DNA of 64,000 nt. It comes from Hyposmocoma kahamanoa (Eukaryota; Arthropoda; Insecta; Lepidoptera; Cosmopterigidae). Below the pieces are notes generated by a model. That model saw only the letters and a list, made by a program, of their open reading frames with translations, had not been told where the DNA came from and ran no database searches. Made by a program: the position numbers and the translations under genes. The stretch lies in the NCBI RefSeq assembly GCF_003589595.1, contig NW_020654748.1, positions 6,858,779-6,922,778 on the forward strand, read 5' to 3'. This document shows, piece by piece, positions 1 to 10,074 of the stretch (position 1 is its first letter; every line of letters begins with the position of its first letter).

Positions 1-1630
1 GAAAATTTAAAAACACTTTGATTTTAATTACCTTGTCAATTTCAGCTGAAACGAGTTTTCCTAAACTCGTACCTCTCGCGCAGGGTAAATGTACACAATG
101 ATAAGCAATCTTGTGTTTCATTCGACCAGAAAACTTACCTGTAAGCAAAATAAAAACAAGTTAGAAGATTATTAAAATCTGAGTAGGCATTAGTAAACAT
201 ACAATGATAAATTTTAAACATTTAGAAAATTTTAAGTTTATCACAAATAAGCTTTCAAGTTTTATATTATCTGAAACTTTTTTGATCTGTATATGGTAGT
301 AAGTTCAAACGTGCAAGTGTGTTCCCAGACGATCTCTCTCGCTCCTATGCATCGGACTGGTATTTTCGCCGGCACTTTCTTTTGTTACTACACAGAAGTG
401 TCCCCGTTTTGAGCCATCTATTTAAGTATTTTTCTTTCTGTACGAAAGTGAATGTTATGAATATGAATTTTAAGTCATGGAACAAAAGTTGTTGTTAATG
501 ACGTTAGTAATATAGTCCTGTGAGGTTGTGATTGCTAGACTATCTTGTACCACCTATGTGTTAAGCAGATTCTTCTAACGTCGGCTTGTATAACAAGCAA
601 AAAGCTTTCCATAAAACGAAGTCGAAATGCTTTCAATATTTCACTTTAGAATCATGGAAGGTCTTTCGATTTATTAGCCACAGAACAGCTTCGACGAAGC
701 GGTAAAACCGACAATTTATCACAGCAAAAACCCGAATGTAAGAATTGCTACTTTTGGACCCTTGGAAGTTTCAGCGACAGACTCCTCTTCAACCTATACT
801 AGTAATTCCATTCTTCTATTCCATCGATATGTTGGAAATTTGTTTGACAATACGCCTACACAAAAGTATATAAGCCAAAATATGAAAATAACCGCGTTCA
901 CGAACATACGGCTTGAGTTATTCTACATTAGAATTTTATGGGGTTGTCGCTTTCGGTATAATTATTTAACAATCTTTTATAGTGAGTAGAGATAGACTGA
1001 CATTACCACTTCACAAAGAAGTCTTTAAGTTATAATACGAAAATATTATGGTTTCATATATTCGATGTAGACATATCTAGAAAAAATATTATTCATTTTC
1101 TTAAAATTTCTGACGTCATATTCAATAATCAATATATTTATATATTTATTGTCGTATATGGCACATAAGATTTTAAAATTAAAATAATGTTACACATATG
1201 TGCCCTGTGTTAGGGACAAAAATAAGAGCAGACACAGGCCGAGGCTTAAATTAGTTACATGAATTGTTCACTATCAAATATATGTGTTATAAGAAGTATG
1301 CCACTGAGAAAATTCCAATTAAATTAAATTAATATAATATGACCATATGATATAACATAATTCAACATTTATTTATTATTCATGAATTTTATTTTTAAAA
1401 TGTGTTGCAATATTATTATATTTTGTCATTAAAGTATTCACTTAATTGTAGCAATATTTATTAATTAAGTATAATTTCAACTTATTAACAAAGAGTGAAT
1501 ACTTTTCCTCGTTCTTAATGATTGGCGGCAGACTGTCGAATATCTTTACTGACACGAGTGAGTGAGTTTAAGGACATCTGTAACTGAGATGGTCGCAGAA
1601 GCAATCTATTGTATCTCATAGTCTGTCCTT
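1..1630. other. AT-rich stretch, nothing recognised
   Basis: I see no protein, RNA or repeat family here. The only longer open frame (762-989, 75 codons) has no recognisable motif and looks like chance. Confidence 0.5.
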
Positions 1631-1631
1631 G

Positions 1632-2076
1632 GGGCAGTAGTGCGATTCACGTAAGTTCAAGCAATCAAAATATAGTTGAAATTACGTAGTCGTTCAATCG
1701 AAGTCCTATCCAAAATGGATATTCACGTATCACTTGAACGAACGTTGATATGAGTAGAATTGAAATGTGACGACTAATGAACGACATGTTGGATTATGAA
1801 ATTTGACTTTTAGTCGTCGAAAGTCTATTGAAAGAACTGTCAAAATTTTAGCAGAATTTACCTACTTACCTACCAATAAGTCAATGAGAATACATATGAC
1901 TTGTCGTTTAGACTCGTTCGATTCTTATAACAGAATACGCTTTAACGGCATTTGGATCGAATGACTTTAAAATTGGACTCGTTGACGTTCACTGTCACAC
2001 GTGAATACGAAAAAGCAGTTGAACGACTAAGTCGCTACGATATCGTATCGGTTTGATTACGTCAATCACCGCCCAG
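1632..2076. repeat. Possible degraded MITE rich in GTCGTT/AACGAC motifs
   Basis: Short motifs of the type GTCGTTCAA and TTGAACGAC recur on both strands. The two ends begin with loosely similar inverted sequence (GGGCAGTAGTG against GGGCGGTGATTG). The match is weak, so the boundaries and the MITE reading are tentative. Confidence 0.25.
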
Positions 2077-2199
2077 GTCGTCCAGATTAGTGTAGAAGTC
2101 TGGGTGTTGTTTTATAAATTTACAAATCTCGAGAATATAAATGGAAACTTAAGTTAAAATTTTAAATTGTTTGAAGCACGGTCTGCAGCTCTCAGGATG

Positions 2200-2412
2200 T
2201 AAACAAGTCTGCAGTTCTGCGAGCATGTCATGGATAAACCTACACATTCAATGAAGTTTGACAAACCCCAGGTCTTTGCAAAAGAAGTCCGTTATCTACT
2301 CAGGATGCTGCGAGAGGCCATTGAAATTAAAAAAACATCCTAATTTCAACAGGGAAGACGGTTTCTCCGTACCACCAGTTTGAGATCCAGTATTTCCTCT
2401 GATGAAAAATCC
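2200..2412 (+). pseudogene. Relic of a Penelope-like element, tail after GIY-YIG domain
   Basis: Read on the plus strand, 2218-2330 gives CEHVMDKPTHSMKFDK and then VFAKEVRYLLRMLREAIEIK. After a one-base slip in an A-run near 2333 it continues as HPNFNREDGFSVPPV, stop, DPVFP. The pattern of EH, AKE, R-EAIEI and HPNFNRE-DG resembles the end of transposon-borne GIY-YIG endonucleases linked to Penelope-type reverse transcriptases. That assignment is from memory of the family, not a search. The frameshift and stop show it is dead, and no reverse transcriptase remains upstream. Confidence 0.45.
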
Positions 2413-3000
2413 CAAACAGACATAAGACTGCAGTACTAATGAATATGTTTTAGTTTATTCTAATTTCTATTATTAATTAATAATAAGTTGAACTTAATAA
2501 AAATTAATTCAATAAAAGAATTTTCAACACATTTGCTCGTAACGGGCCTCTTATTGTATCGCTTTTAGGCTCATAAACCTAGCTATTGAACACGCGTTTG
2601 TAATTATATTACAAAACGTGTGTGTAATAAGTATAGGCTTAACCGGATTAAGATGTATCTCACAACAAGGCCTATGTATTAAAACTATGCATTCTTAAAT
2701 TATCCGGGTTATGTCTTTGAAATTAACTTGGTCTATTAAAAAAACAGCTCTAACCTACATATTATAAGATTCAAATTACAATGACAGTAATCCCAAACAA
2801 ACAGGGTCACAGTTTTTTTTTTTATTTCTGTTTAATACGGTTGTGTAGTCTTACCTTACAAATAATATTTTTATTAATAAATTTATATTTCTTATTTGAT
2901 GTGATAAATATAGAAAAACATACACAATATACACCTATAAAACTTTAATTGAATAAAATTACTTATTTTGGATAATATTTTACACGAATTTGAGTGAAAT
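2413..3000. other. AT-rich spacer with a small hairpin
   Basis: No gene is visible. At 2591-2622 an imperfect hairpin pairs CACGCGTTTGTAAT with ATTACAAAACGTGTG. Similar CACGTGTG and GTGTAATGA words return in the foldback at 3459-3577, so this may be the left flank of the same mobile unit. Confidence 0.3.
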
Positions 3001-3016
3001 GAGTGAAATCCTTATT

Positions 3017-3062
3017 TGCGAAATAATATAAATATGTCCTTACATATTTATATTATTTCGCA
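3017..3062. repeat. Perfect 21-bp-arm hairpin
   Basis: Arms 3017-3037 and 3042-3062 are exact reverse complements starting TGCGAAATAATAT, with a 4-base loop (CCTT). A weaker outer pairing of GTGAAATCCTTA with TAGGAATTTCAC suggests a larger foldback of about 3002-3082. Confidence 0.8.
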
Positions 3063-3192
3063 TTGGCTGTTTAGGAATTTCACCTAAGTCTCATTATTGC
3101 CGAAGCACCTGCGCGCGCATATCCGCGCCGCGGCGCCAGGCGCAGAAAAAATAACTCTGCGCGCCAATTTCCATTGATACATTCGAAACATT

Positions 3193-3198
3193 TATATA
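3193..3198 (+). promoter_or_regulatory. TATA-like box before the small Crypton-like frame
   Basis: TATATA lies about 35-40 bases before the ATG at 3233, downstream of a GC-rich block (3108-3165). If it is used, the 5' leader would be only about 10 bases, so this is an inference from spacing. Confidence 0.25.
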
Positions 3199-3232
3199 CG
3201 CTGTGTGTTAGATAATTACCTAGGTGTTTAAA

Positions 3233-3376
3233 ATGTCCTGCTCAAGCACGGAAGAAAACATTTTGATGGATTTAACACCGCCCGAAATCCTCACAGAGGC
3301 ACAAAACGCAAGTGACAGTTTATTACCTTCAAAATCCAGAGAAAAATACATGGCTGCATATGAAACTTTTAATTAA
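3233..3376 (+). CDS. 47-codon frame resembling the N-terminus of a Crypton-type tyrosine recombinase
   Basis: The frame runs from an ATG in good context (TTTAAAATGT) to TAA and encodes 47 residues. It starts MSCSSTEEN and its end reads LLPSKSREKYMAAYETFN. The LLP-KS-EKY---Y--F pattern resembles the helical N-terminal domain of Crypton-like recombinases and of the domesticated ZMYM/KIAA1958-type proteins, from my knowledge of the family. In those proteins the sequence continues for hundreds of residues, but here a stop follows at once. AATAAA sits six bases after the stop (3382-3387), and a TATA-like box and GC-rich block lie upstream. It is either a truncated transposon remnant or a short expressed unit. 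The catalytic domain is absent. Confidence 0.5.
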   Translation: MSCSSTEENILMDLTPPEILTEAQNASDSLLPSKSREKYMAAYETFN

Positions 3377-3381
3377 TGCCA

Positions 3382-3387
3382 AATAAA
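3382..3387 (+). terminator. AATAAA polyadenylation signal after the small frame
   Basis: An exact AATAAA begins six bases after the TAA at 3374-3376. The stretch after it is T-rich, as expected downstream of a cleavage site. Confidence 0.4.
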
Positions 3388-3458
3388 GCTATTTTTCATT
3401 TCCATTTTACTCAAGTTTGTTTCATTTTCCTCGCAAATGTGTTGAAAAACGTCGTATG

Positions 3459-3577
3459 AAACACGTGTGCTTTGATCATTACACTCTCGGCTTTCTTATC
3501 GCGCTCGCCTGCGGCTCGCGCGAGTAATAACGCCTCGTGTGTAATGACCAACTTAGCACACTTGTATCATAATGTAC
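3459..3577. repeat. Foldback with GC-rich core
   Basis: Outer arms CACGTGTGCTTTGATCATTA and TAATGACCAACTTAGCACAC pair imperfectly. They enclose a core near 3499-3523 made of GCGCTCGCC and GGCTCGCGCGA. The foldback follows the small Crypton-like frame and may be the right end of the same mobile unit. Confidence 0.5.
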
Positions 3578-3664
3578 TATTGTAAAACTTCATGCTACAT
3601 GAACTTTTACAAATTATTTTATTATTATTATATTACATATATATTTTATTACTATAATTTATTA

Positions 3665-3935
3665 TACGTAAATTGGAATGTTTTTTTTTGTAAAATTAAA
3701 AATAAGGTATTTAATTAATGACTATTGTAACTATAGTGAAAAAATAGGGTGGTTTGCATTAATATTACATATAACGGTTTAAGACTGTACCACCTCAGTC
3801 AACCGTGACCATGGGACCTGTAAAGGGCGCGAAACTTCGGTTTGTTTGAAAAAACAAATATACGTGATTTAAATCCGGGAAAATAGTTTCATTTCCTATG
3901 GGTAACAATCGCGAAAACCTAAGAACTCGATATAA
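3665..3935 (+). repeat. R1 repeat copy, holding the empty site of a piggyBac-type MITE
   Basis: It shares over 200 bases with 17575-18335, including ACCACCTCAGTCAACCGTGA, CGGTTTGTTTGAAAAAAC and CGCGAAAACCTAAGAACTCG. At 3711-3720 the sequence TATTTAATTAA runs on uninterrupted where the 17.6-kb copy carries a MITE. Other R1 pieces are at 5915, 17396, 56040 and 58322. I do not know the class of R1. Confidence 0.7.
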
Positions 3936-4061
3936 TAACCTTGTTTTAAATTTTCTTTCCTAACATAAGTAAATATTAGACAACATCACATACGTTGCTC
4001 TGATCCCAAAGTAATTAAGTAGCTAAATCACTTGTGTTATGGAAATCGGAAACAACGACGG

Positions 4062-4205
4062 TACCGCAAACACCCAGACCCTAGACAATGTAGAGAAGTT
4101 AGTTTTCTACGCTGACCCGGCCGGCGATCGAACCCGGGACCACAGAGATGGTGACACCATGAAAACCGGTGTGCAAGCCACTCGGCCACGAAGGCCGTCA
4201 CTATA
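4062..4205 (-). mobile_element. SINE-D, tRNA-derived
   Basis: On the minus strand the unit starts GACGGCCTTCGTGGCCGAGT (A-box region) and carries GGGTTCGATCGCCGG (B box) with tRNA-like spacing. It is followed by a non-tRNA body. It reads as a tRNA-derived SINE rather than a tRNA gene, because acceptor stem pairing is lost and the body continues past the tRNA part. Confidence 0.55.
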
Positions 4206-4569
4206 TACTAGAATAATTATCTTTTAAAACGAAATAAAATTGTTATAGTTATTAAGTCTTCATATCAAATTTATACATACAATCAACAAGTTCTTTAAAT
4301 TAATAATAATTCACTAATGCGTTGTTACAATACCGCGTCTTTGTTGCTACTGGTCCGTTGAAATAATATTCGTAGTCTTGTAATCGCGTTGTTGCCCGGA
4401 GGGAAACAAGCATCTGTAGGAGCCACTTATGACTGGTCTGAGGGGTCCGCCGGAAAATTGTGTAGCAGGTTGATACATTACTGTCTTCAAGAGAGTTCAG
4501 TAGCTCCATTGATGTCAGTCGTTATAGTTTCTGAACTCCCAAGTGGGTGACGGACGTAATTTATTTAAA

Positions 4570-4892
4570 AATAGTACTAAGTGAAGGGACGAACGTGTTG
4601 TGCGCCTGATGATAAGTAAGCACCGTGATAGTGATATTACGTAGTATAGTACATAATCATACCTATTTCTACCGCCAATCGTTCTGGTTTTGAAAGGTAA
4701 GGGTGCTAGTGAGTTTACAGGCTTGGGACTTGTCAACTTATATCTCAGGGTGATGGGCGCCGTGGCAGTGCCCTCAGACCTTTATGATTTAAAGCTCTAA
4801 GTAGTGCTGCATCTGTTATGGACAGGCGTATCGCTTACCACCAGGCCCAAGATTTGTTCGTCCAGCCACTTGGTATCATAAAAAAAATATAC
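4570..4892. repeat. R2 repeats: short minus fragment then a plus copy
   Basis: 4570-4615 is a minus fragment of the R2 3' end (words GGACGAACGTG and GCGCCTGATG). 4655-4892 is a plus copy with the standard R2 order: TACCGCCAA, TTGAAAGGTAAGGGTGCT, GGGACTTGTCAACTTAT, GGACAGGCGT, CTTACCACCAGGC and an ATCATAAAAAA tail. R2 is the commonest repeat in the window. Confidence 0.75.
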
Positions 4893-4925
4893 ATACACAA
4901 TCATGTTTGGTTCAAATTTAGTCTT

Positions 4926-5210
4926 AATTTTTTTTAAACGATATCGACGATGGAGCATGCACACCTAAAGAATACCTATTCACTCTCGCCTTGTAAAGGC
5001 CCAAGTTATACCGTTCAGGGAATACGCCTGCACGTAAAGGCATTTCAGTCCATAACCATTCGCCTTATAAATATTGAAGCGTGACCCTTTGTGCGATTCG
5101 TTGGAATATCCAAAACGTACGGGTAGAACCCGAGTCTACGTCTAGTCGGATGATGGAAAGGGATGGATAATTTTCCAAGTAAAGTCTCTCAGGCTACATT
5201 TTACATGTTA
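4926..5210 (-). pseudogene. Non-LTR retrotransposon 3' tail (reverse transcriptase C-terminus)
   Basis: On the minus strand the translation gives WTEMPLRAGVFPERYNLGLY then KARVNRYSLGVHAPSS. This matches the end of the related copy at 48327-48640, which reads WNSLPADLFHIRYNF and GVHAPSSTSS. This W-N-LPA-VFP-YNL-FK-R pattern is the usual C-terminal segment of jockey/CR1-type elements. The copy is 5'-truncated, has a frameshift and ends in an A-run (TTTAAAAAAAA at 4936-4926). Confidence 0.65.
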
Positions 5211-5628
5211 TATATACAAGGGAATCTACCGGTCATAAAATGGGTCGCTAACACGAAACATTGATTGAAACAAACATACCTGGAGATCCACAAACATAAA
5301 CAAGAGTTTAGCATGTAAATATCGTGTTGGTAGCTAGATTTATATAATTGTCCAAGTTCACCATGCAAACATAAATCCTAAGTCATACAGGGTACAAGTC
5401 TTAATACTACTTCCCATAATGTAAACCGTCTCAGAGTTTACAGCAAAAAAGTTGAAAGGAAATTGTGTCAAAGCGTTTAAGAAGATAGTCTTACCAGGTC
5501 GCACGGTCGTGTTTAGGCATTTGTTATTTATTGCCGCGTCAAGTATTATGATAAATGGATACATATACCTTTTTAAATAAGGAAACATTTATTTTTCCCT
5601 ATTTGTAAACAATATTTACTGCCTCTGT

Positions 5629-5812
5629 CTTACCATGCCGGACTGCCACGCAGAGGTGCCAGGTTTGATTCCCGGGCCGGCAGAAATATTTGTATGGCCT
5701 ACATTTATTTCTCTCGTGAATTTGGGTGTAATTTGTGGTTGTCTATGTGTGTGTACATCCGCGACACAGGGTTTCCCTAGTGCGGGGCTATGGTCAGTGT
5801 GTGCGTAAAATA
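5629..5812 (+). mobile_element. SINE-A copy, 5' half of tRNA part decayed
   Basis: B box GGTTTGATTCCCGGGCC is followed by the family body: AATATTTGTATGGCCTAC, TTTGGGTGTAATTTGTGGTT and CAGGGTTTCCCTAGTGCGG. Intact relatives lie at 13319 and 46084. Confidence 0.75.
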
Positions 5813-5914
5813 ATTATACATTATCAAAGTAGTTTCAAGAAGGACGCAATGGAATAAGCACAATGCTCGTTAGCCGTATTATTAATCTAATATTTATGTG
5901 AATAAAATTCATTA

Positions 5915-6127
5915 TCGAGTTCTTAGGTTTTCGCGATTGTTACACATAGAAAGTGAAACTATTTTTCCGGATTTAAATCGCGTATAATTGTTTTATCAAA
6001 CAAACCGACGTTTCGGGCCCTTTACAGGTCTCATGGTCACGGTTTACAGTTGACTGTTACTGAAAGGTTTGTTTTTAAAAAACAATTATAAGCGATTTAA
6101 ATCCGGAAAAATAGTTTCATTTCCTAT
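5915..6127. repeat. R1 pieces in inverted arrangement
   Basis: 5915-6065 is a minus copy of the R1 right half (GAGTTCTTAGGTTTTCGCGA to TGGTCACGGTT). 6066-6127 is a plus fragment of the same half (AAATCCGGAAAAATAGTTTC). The two are head to head, so the locus can fold back. Confidence 0.65.
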
Positions 6128-6244
6128 TAATTACAGCTTAATAAGTCTCCCATTAATCTTATTCATAAATCGATTCATAGTAAATTTAAAGTATTGTTAA
6201 AGACCCAACGTGCTTTTGAATCTATAGAAGCTAATTTGACGTAT

Positions 6245-6600
6245 TGGTATCATACCAAGTGACGGGACGAATAATTCATGCGATACGCCTGTCCACATCA
6301 GTTGCAGTGCCACTCAGAGCCTTAAATCGCAAAGATCTGATGGGCTTTGCCACTGCGCCCGTCTCCGAGACGTACGCTAAAAAAACCCACGTGCCTGTAA
6401 TTTCACTAGCATCCTTACCCTTCAAAAGCGAAACGTAGAAATGTTCACATTACTGGATTTCTATGGACGAACTCTTTCACAAGGAGCTCTACTTCTACGA
6501 GACTGCTACGATTTTCAATGCGTAGCAATCGGGAAGGTAAAAAAATCTAAAATTGGAAACTCCTTGTAGCTACAAGTAGAGCGCCTTGTGAAAGAGTTTA
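6245..6600 (-). repeat. R2 copy with inverted 5' end
   Basis: 6245-6492 is a minus R2 copy ending in CTCTTTCACAAGGAGCTCTA. About 75 bases on, the same 5' end returns in the opposite sense (6570-6600, GTAGAGCGCCTTGTGAAAGA), giving a hairpin. Similar inverted R2 ends occur at 15905-15945 and 45050-45112. Confidence 0.7.
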
Positions 6601-7340
6601 TTTATCGCATTAAGTATATCTATAGAAAATAAAAACAATAATACTTTAGAATTAGAAACCTAAGGTGCAAGAAATGGGTCATTGCGCGAACAGATTAAGC
6701 ATTTATAAATTTGCATTACAGCTTGATGAAAACCAATATCACTCCCTGCCTTTCGGCAATGATCGGCGTATGTGTGTATTTCGGATTCCAGCGTGACTGA
6801 CTAGCAGTAACAAAAAATCTCCCTCTGCTATTTACAGAAACGTGATACTTTAGGTAACCAAGAAGTATTATATATAGGTACACTTTCCCTATGAACTCTG
6901 TTAATCGGGATAAGAAAAACAGCAGAAAGTTTCTCTCAATTTTACTCGTAAGTCTCGTTCCCTAGGGAACGTATGCTGTTTCAAAATGTAGAACCTTTGA
7001 TCAACACGAGGCTTAAACGATACGAGATGCTAAAAGCAGTCAAAGGCTTTTCCCGGGGGCTATATTATGTGTTTTATGTTATACGCTAAACCCATACCTT
7101 TCCAGACAACGGTAAGAGGGCTGGATATATTATAAAAATAGTTTTCATTCAATATTAAATTATTACAGTTAATTGACAAAAAACAATGAACAAAAAACTT
7201 AAATTTAAATTTAAAAAACCCCGATAAAAACAGTGTACTCCAATAAGTCAATAAATTCACTTCATCATCAATCTGTAAGGTTAACAAATCGTAGAGTCAA
7301 TTTTTTTTTTTTGTATATACATTATATACATATCATACGT
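6601..7340. other. Unrecognised AT-rich sequence
   Basis: No family or gene is recognised. The 75-codon minus frame at 7060-7287 has low-complexity F/K/N content and looks like chance. Confidence 0.4.
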
Positions 7341-7344
7341 CGTT

Positions 7345-7925
7345 TCAAATAAGTAAAAAAACGTAAAATGGTGTCACATAAACCTATTAGGGCGCGTTCC
7401 CACTATGTCGTCACGTTTTATTATCGTTGGACGACTGTCGTGTCTAGCCTGTTCCCATAACACGACTATCTGTCGTGGACGATTTTTTATCGTTGAACGA
7501 CTGTCGTGACTAGCTGTTCCCACTAGATCGTGACGACAATTTATCATTTCACGACAGCCTCCTTGCCCATCTCTGGCTACGATAAATAAAACGTGACGAC
7601 AATAGGAGCTGCGACAATCTGTCGTCACGTTTTTATCGAGACGCTTTTTTATCGTCTGACGACTGTCATTCTAGCTGTTCCCAGTGTGACGACAGTTTGT
7701 CGTTGTAACAAAAAAAAATCGTGAACGACAGATAATCGTGTCGTGCTATATGTGAACAACTTCATTTATATATACAAGCCACGACACTGTAAACTGCACG
7801 ACAATCAGTCGTCACGACCTAGTGGGAACGCGTCCTTACAGATTTTTCTGTACACCGCTGCGTATCATATTGTCAGTAATAAACACAAAAAACAGGGTAA
7901 GAAATATTCTCATTTCTCACTTGCA
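7345..7925 (+). repeat. Unnamed host repeat, interrupted by a MITE and holding another MITE's empty site
   Basis: 7345-7389 and 7836-7910 match the reverse complement of 14645-14760 (shared words AAAAAAACGTAAAA, TTACAGATTTTTCTGTACA, ATCATATTGTCAGTAATAAA). The MITE at 7390-7835 splits this copy. The word GGGTAAGAA at 7895-7903 is uninterrupted here but split by a MITE at 14.5 kb. Confidence 0.65.
7390..7835 (+). mobile_element. 446-bp MITE, TTA target duplication (PIF/Harbinger-like)
   Basis: The left end GGGCGCGTTCCCACTATGTC and right end GACCTAGTGGGAACGCGTCC are inverted repeats. TTA flanks both sides (7387-7389 and 7836-7838). The inside is built from repeated GTCGTGACGACA-type words on both strands, so the element can form many nested hairpins. 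Three-base TTA/TAA duplications and G-rich ends are typical of PIF/Harbinger MITEs, which is the basis of the class call. It has no coding capacity. A decayed second copy is at 49584-49916. Confidence 0.7.
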
Positions 7926-8229
7926 TAATTCGTTTTTTGTGGAAAGTATACACATTGTATATATGTAAACACTTTATTGTACCACAAAGTAAACAACAAA
8001 TTTTAAGAAACATATTTTTAAAACATTAGTGCAAAAAGGCCTTTAATGTGTGTGATGAAATTATTATTTCTGTCATAAATATTACACGGTATGTTTAATT
8101 TTTCAATAGTAGAATAGTCTAATATAGTGTTATTAGGTTATTTATTCCCAAACGTTAGTTTTGATAGTAAGGTAAGTAAAATGAGCCCAATCAGGTTAAT
8201 TCTACTATAAGCGGTTGAGTTGGCCAGTT

Positions 8230-8720
8230 TAACGGTTGTCTTGGTTGCAGCATCAGGTCTAAGTTACCATATTATTATAATTATTAATACAAAGATTGAA
8301 CATTCAGAAAAAGATCCTTCGATCCGGCCGGATTCGAACCGACGTCTTCTAGCTTACCGTGCCAGACGCTATACCAACTACTCCACGGAACGAACTAGCG
8401 GACCTAACGAATTTTTCTATGTGCTTGGGTCGTATCTTTGTATTTGGTTTTTTCAACGACTTTTTAGTCGTAGCGCCATCTATGAGAAATCTATGAAAGT
8501 TCTATCACCCAGTTAGATATCTTTACAGTTTCCAGCCCTGGCGAGAGATGTCGCTATTCACTGTATTTAAATTTTTATTGACTTGATATTCAATTATTTT
8601 TTGTGAAATTATTCCACTAGTTTGTTATAATTATTAATACAAAGATCGAACACTCAGAAAAAATTCCTTCGATCCGGCCGGATTCGAACCGACGTCTTCT
8701 AGCTTACCGTGTCATATCAT
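8230..8720 (-). mobile_element. SINE-T: two copies in tandem, tRNA-like core in the middle
   Basis: On the minus strand the tRNA-like core contains TAGTTGGTATAGCG (A box) and GGTTCGAATCCGGCC (B box). A shared tail follows: GATCGAAGGA, TGTTCGATCTTTGTATTAAT. A shared leader of about 130 bases precedes the core and carries ATAGATGGCGCTAC. The downstream copy (8612-8720) breaks off inside the core. Other copies are at 14810-15055 and 56655-56935. Confidence 0.7.
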
Positions 8721-8744
8721 TGTCATTGGATTTCTGAAGTGTAC

Positions 8745-9095
8745 TGAATTTCAAGGCGATCGGACATGTACAAGTAAAAAATTGCAACCTTTTACAAAAA
8801 AAAAATACCCACCGCGAAAGTTTGTGGAATTACGTATATTTGTCAAATTTTATCTAAATAGATTAACGGGAAGTCGGGAAAAGCCAATAAACAGGATTCA
8901 TTCCGTAATTTGTCGCCCTTAAAGGTGGAATGTGTTTTTCAAATTTGAATGGGATCACTACTGTGATACCTCCTTTCCAACAAAAAAAGACACATCTAAA
9001 TCGATTCACAAAATGTCGAAGTAATCGCGTAATATACACAAAAAATACAGTCGAATGAGAACCTCCTCCTTTTTTAAGTCGGTTAATACATATTC
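8745..9095 (-). repeat. Family H repeat (GGAGGAGGTTCTC end)
   Basis: The right end AACCTCCTCCTTTTTTAAGT is the complement of a word seen at 17461, 57745 and 61040. The body aligns with 57475-57785 through TTTGTGGAATTAC, CGGGAAGT, CAATAAAC and AATCGCGTAA. Class unknown. Confidence 0.6.
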
Positions 9096-9215
9096 CTTTT
9101 ATGACAGAGATCCCTACACTGATTCTGAAAAGAGCTGATTATCTTTAAACAGTTGAACCGACGTTCATTGAACGTAGCTAAAAACTGTCACGATTAAATA
9201 TTATCCTTCCATCCA

Positions 9216-9342
9216 GTAGGGCTAGCATAAGAGGGCGCGAATTGCGCGAGAGCGACATAAAGCACGAGACATTGCTATTCTCGTAAAATCCCGTGCTTTA
9301 TATCGCTCTCGCGCAAGTCGCGTCCTATCGTGCCAGCCCTAC
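9216..9342. mobile_element. 127-bp foldback MITE
   Basis: Arms of about 50 bases pair almost throughout: GTAGGGCTAGCATAAGAGGG with CGTCCTATCGTGCCAGCCCTAC, then GCGAGAGCGACATAAAGCAC with GTGCTTTATATCGCTCTCGC. The loop is about 25 bases. CAG flanks both sides (9214-9216, 9342-9344 overlapping the ends), so the target duplication is not certain. Confidence 0.7.
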
Positions 9343-9659
9343 AGCTATTTTGTGAGCTACGATGCCACAGATGTACAGGCATACAGATAAAAGCTGCAAA
9401 TTTTATAACAAACTGCCCTCGTTTTGCGTCAGGGGTTAGAACTAATAAAGACATTTATTGTTAAACTCATTTACAAAAAGAATAGAACACAAACTAGTGC
9501 CAATAAAAGACTTCGTCGTAATCCACTACGTGTATACGAAAATAGCGACATGAAGTAGCCGTATTAGAAAACAGTTTGGTTTTGCACAGCGGCTAGCCGT
9601 AATGTAATACGGCGCTTTATTTCTATACTTTGCAATTTAGATAGATATAAATTTTAGGA

Positions 9660-9895
9660 GCAGTAGAGCTCATTGGAAAGCAGTTCTTGAAAGATTATTA
9701 ATTACTACATTCTGATTTTGAATGTGCGCTGGTGAAATGACAGATGCATGGGACCTGTCGATTTTATATCTCAACGTGACAGGCGCTGTGGCAGTGACTC
9801 TCAGATCTTTGTTGTGTTCAATTCGAAGTTTTGAACGACACTGTAACTGATAATGTGTAGGCGTGTCGATTACTACCAAGGGGCCTACCAGAACC
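9660..9895 (+). repeat. Decayed R2 copy
   Basis: The R2 order is kept at low identity: CGCTGGTGAAATGACAG, GGGACCTGTCGATTTTAT, GTGACAGGCGCTGTGGCAGT, CAGATCTTTG, GTAGGCGTGTCG. This is one of the oldest-looking R2 copies. Confidence 0.65.
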
Positions 9896-9897
9896 TC

Positions 9898-10070
9898 TTA
9901 AAACAATATTATTACTTTAAGCTTACACTGACTTTTCGTACCATAACGTAACCTTAAAGTAAGCTTATTACAATGTTAAAACTATGATATTTTATTGGCA
10001 GCTTTATGACTATTCATTCACTCAGTTCCTACTGTAACGCGACTTTAACATTGAAGTAATATTGTTTTTA
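9898..10070. repeat. Possible 170-bp MITE
   Basis: The left end AAAACAATATTATTACTTTA faces the right end TTGAAGTAATATTGTTTTT. Inside are TTACTTTAAGCTTAC and CTTAAAGTAAGC. A related piece lies at 10695-10735. No target duplication was identified. Confidence 0.4.
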
Positions 10071-10074
10071 TGTC

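Noticed and set aside
1632..2076. Third copy of the GTCGTGACGACA MITE
   Set aside because: GTCGTT-type words recur, but the ends do not match GGGCGCGTTC and the order of words differs.
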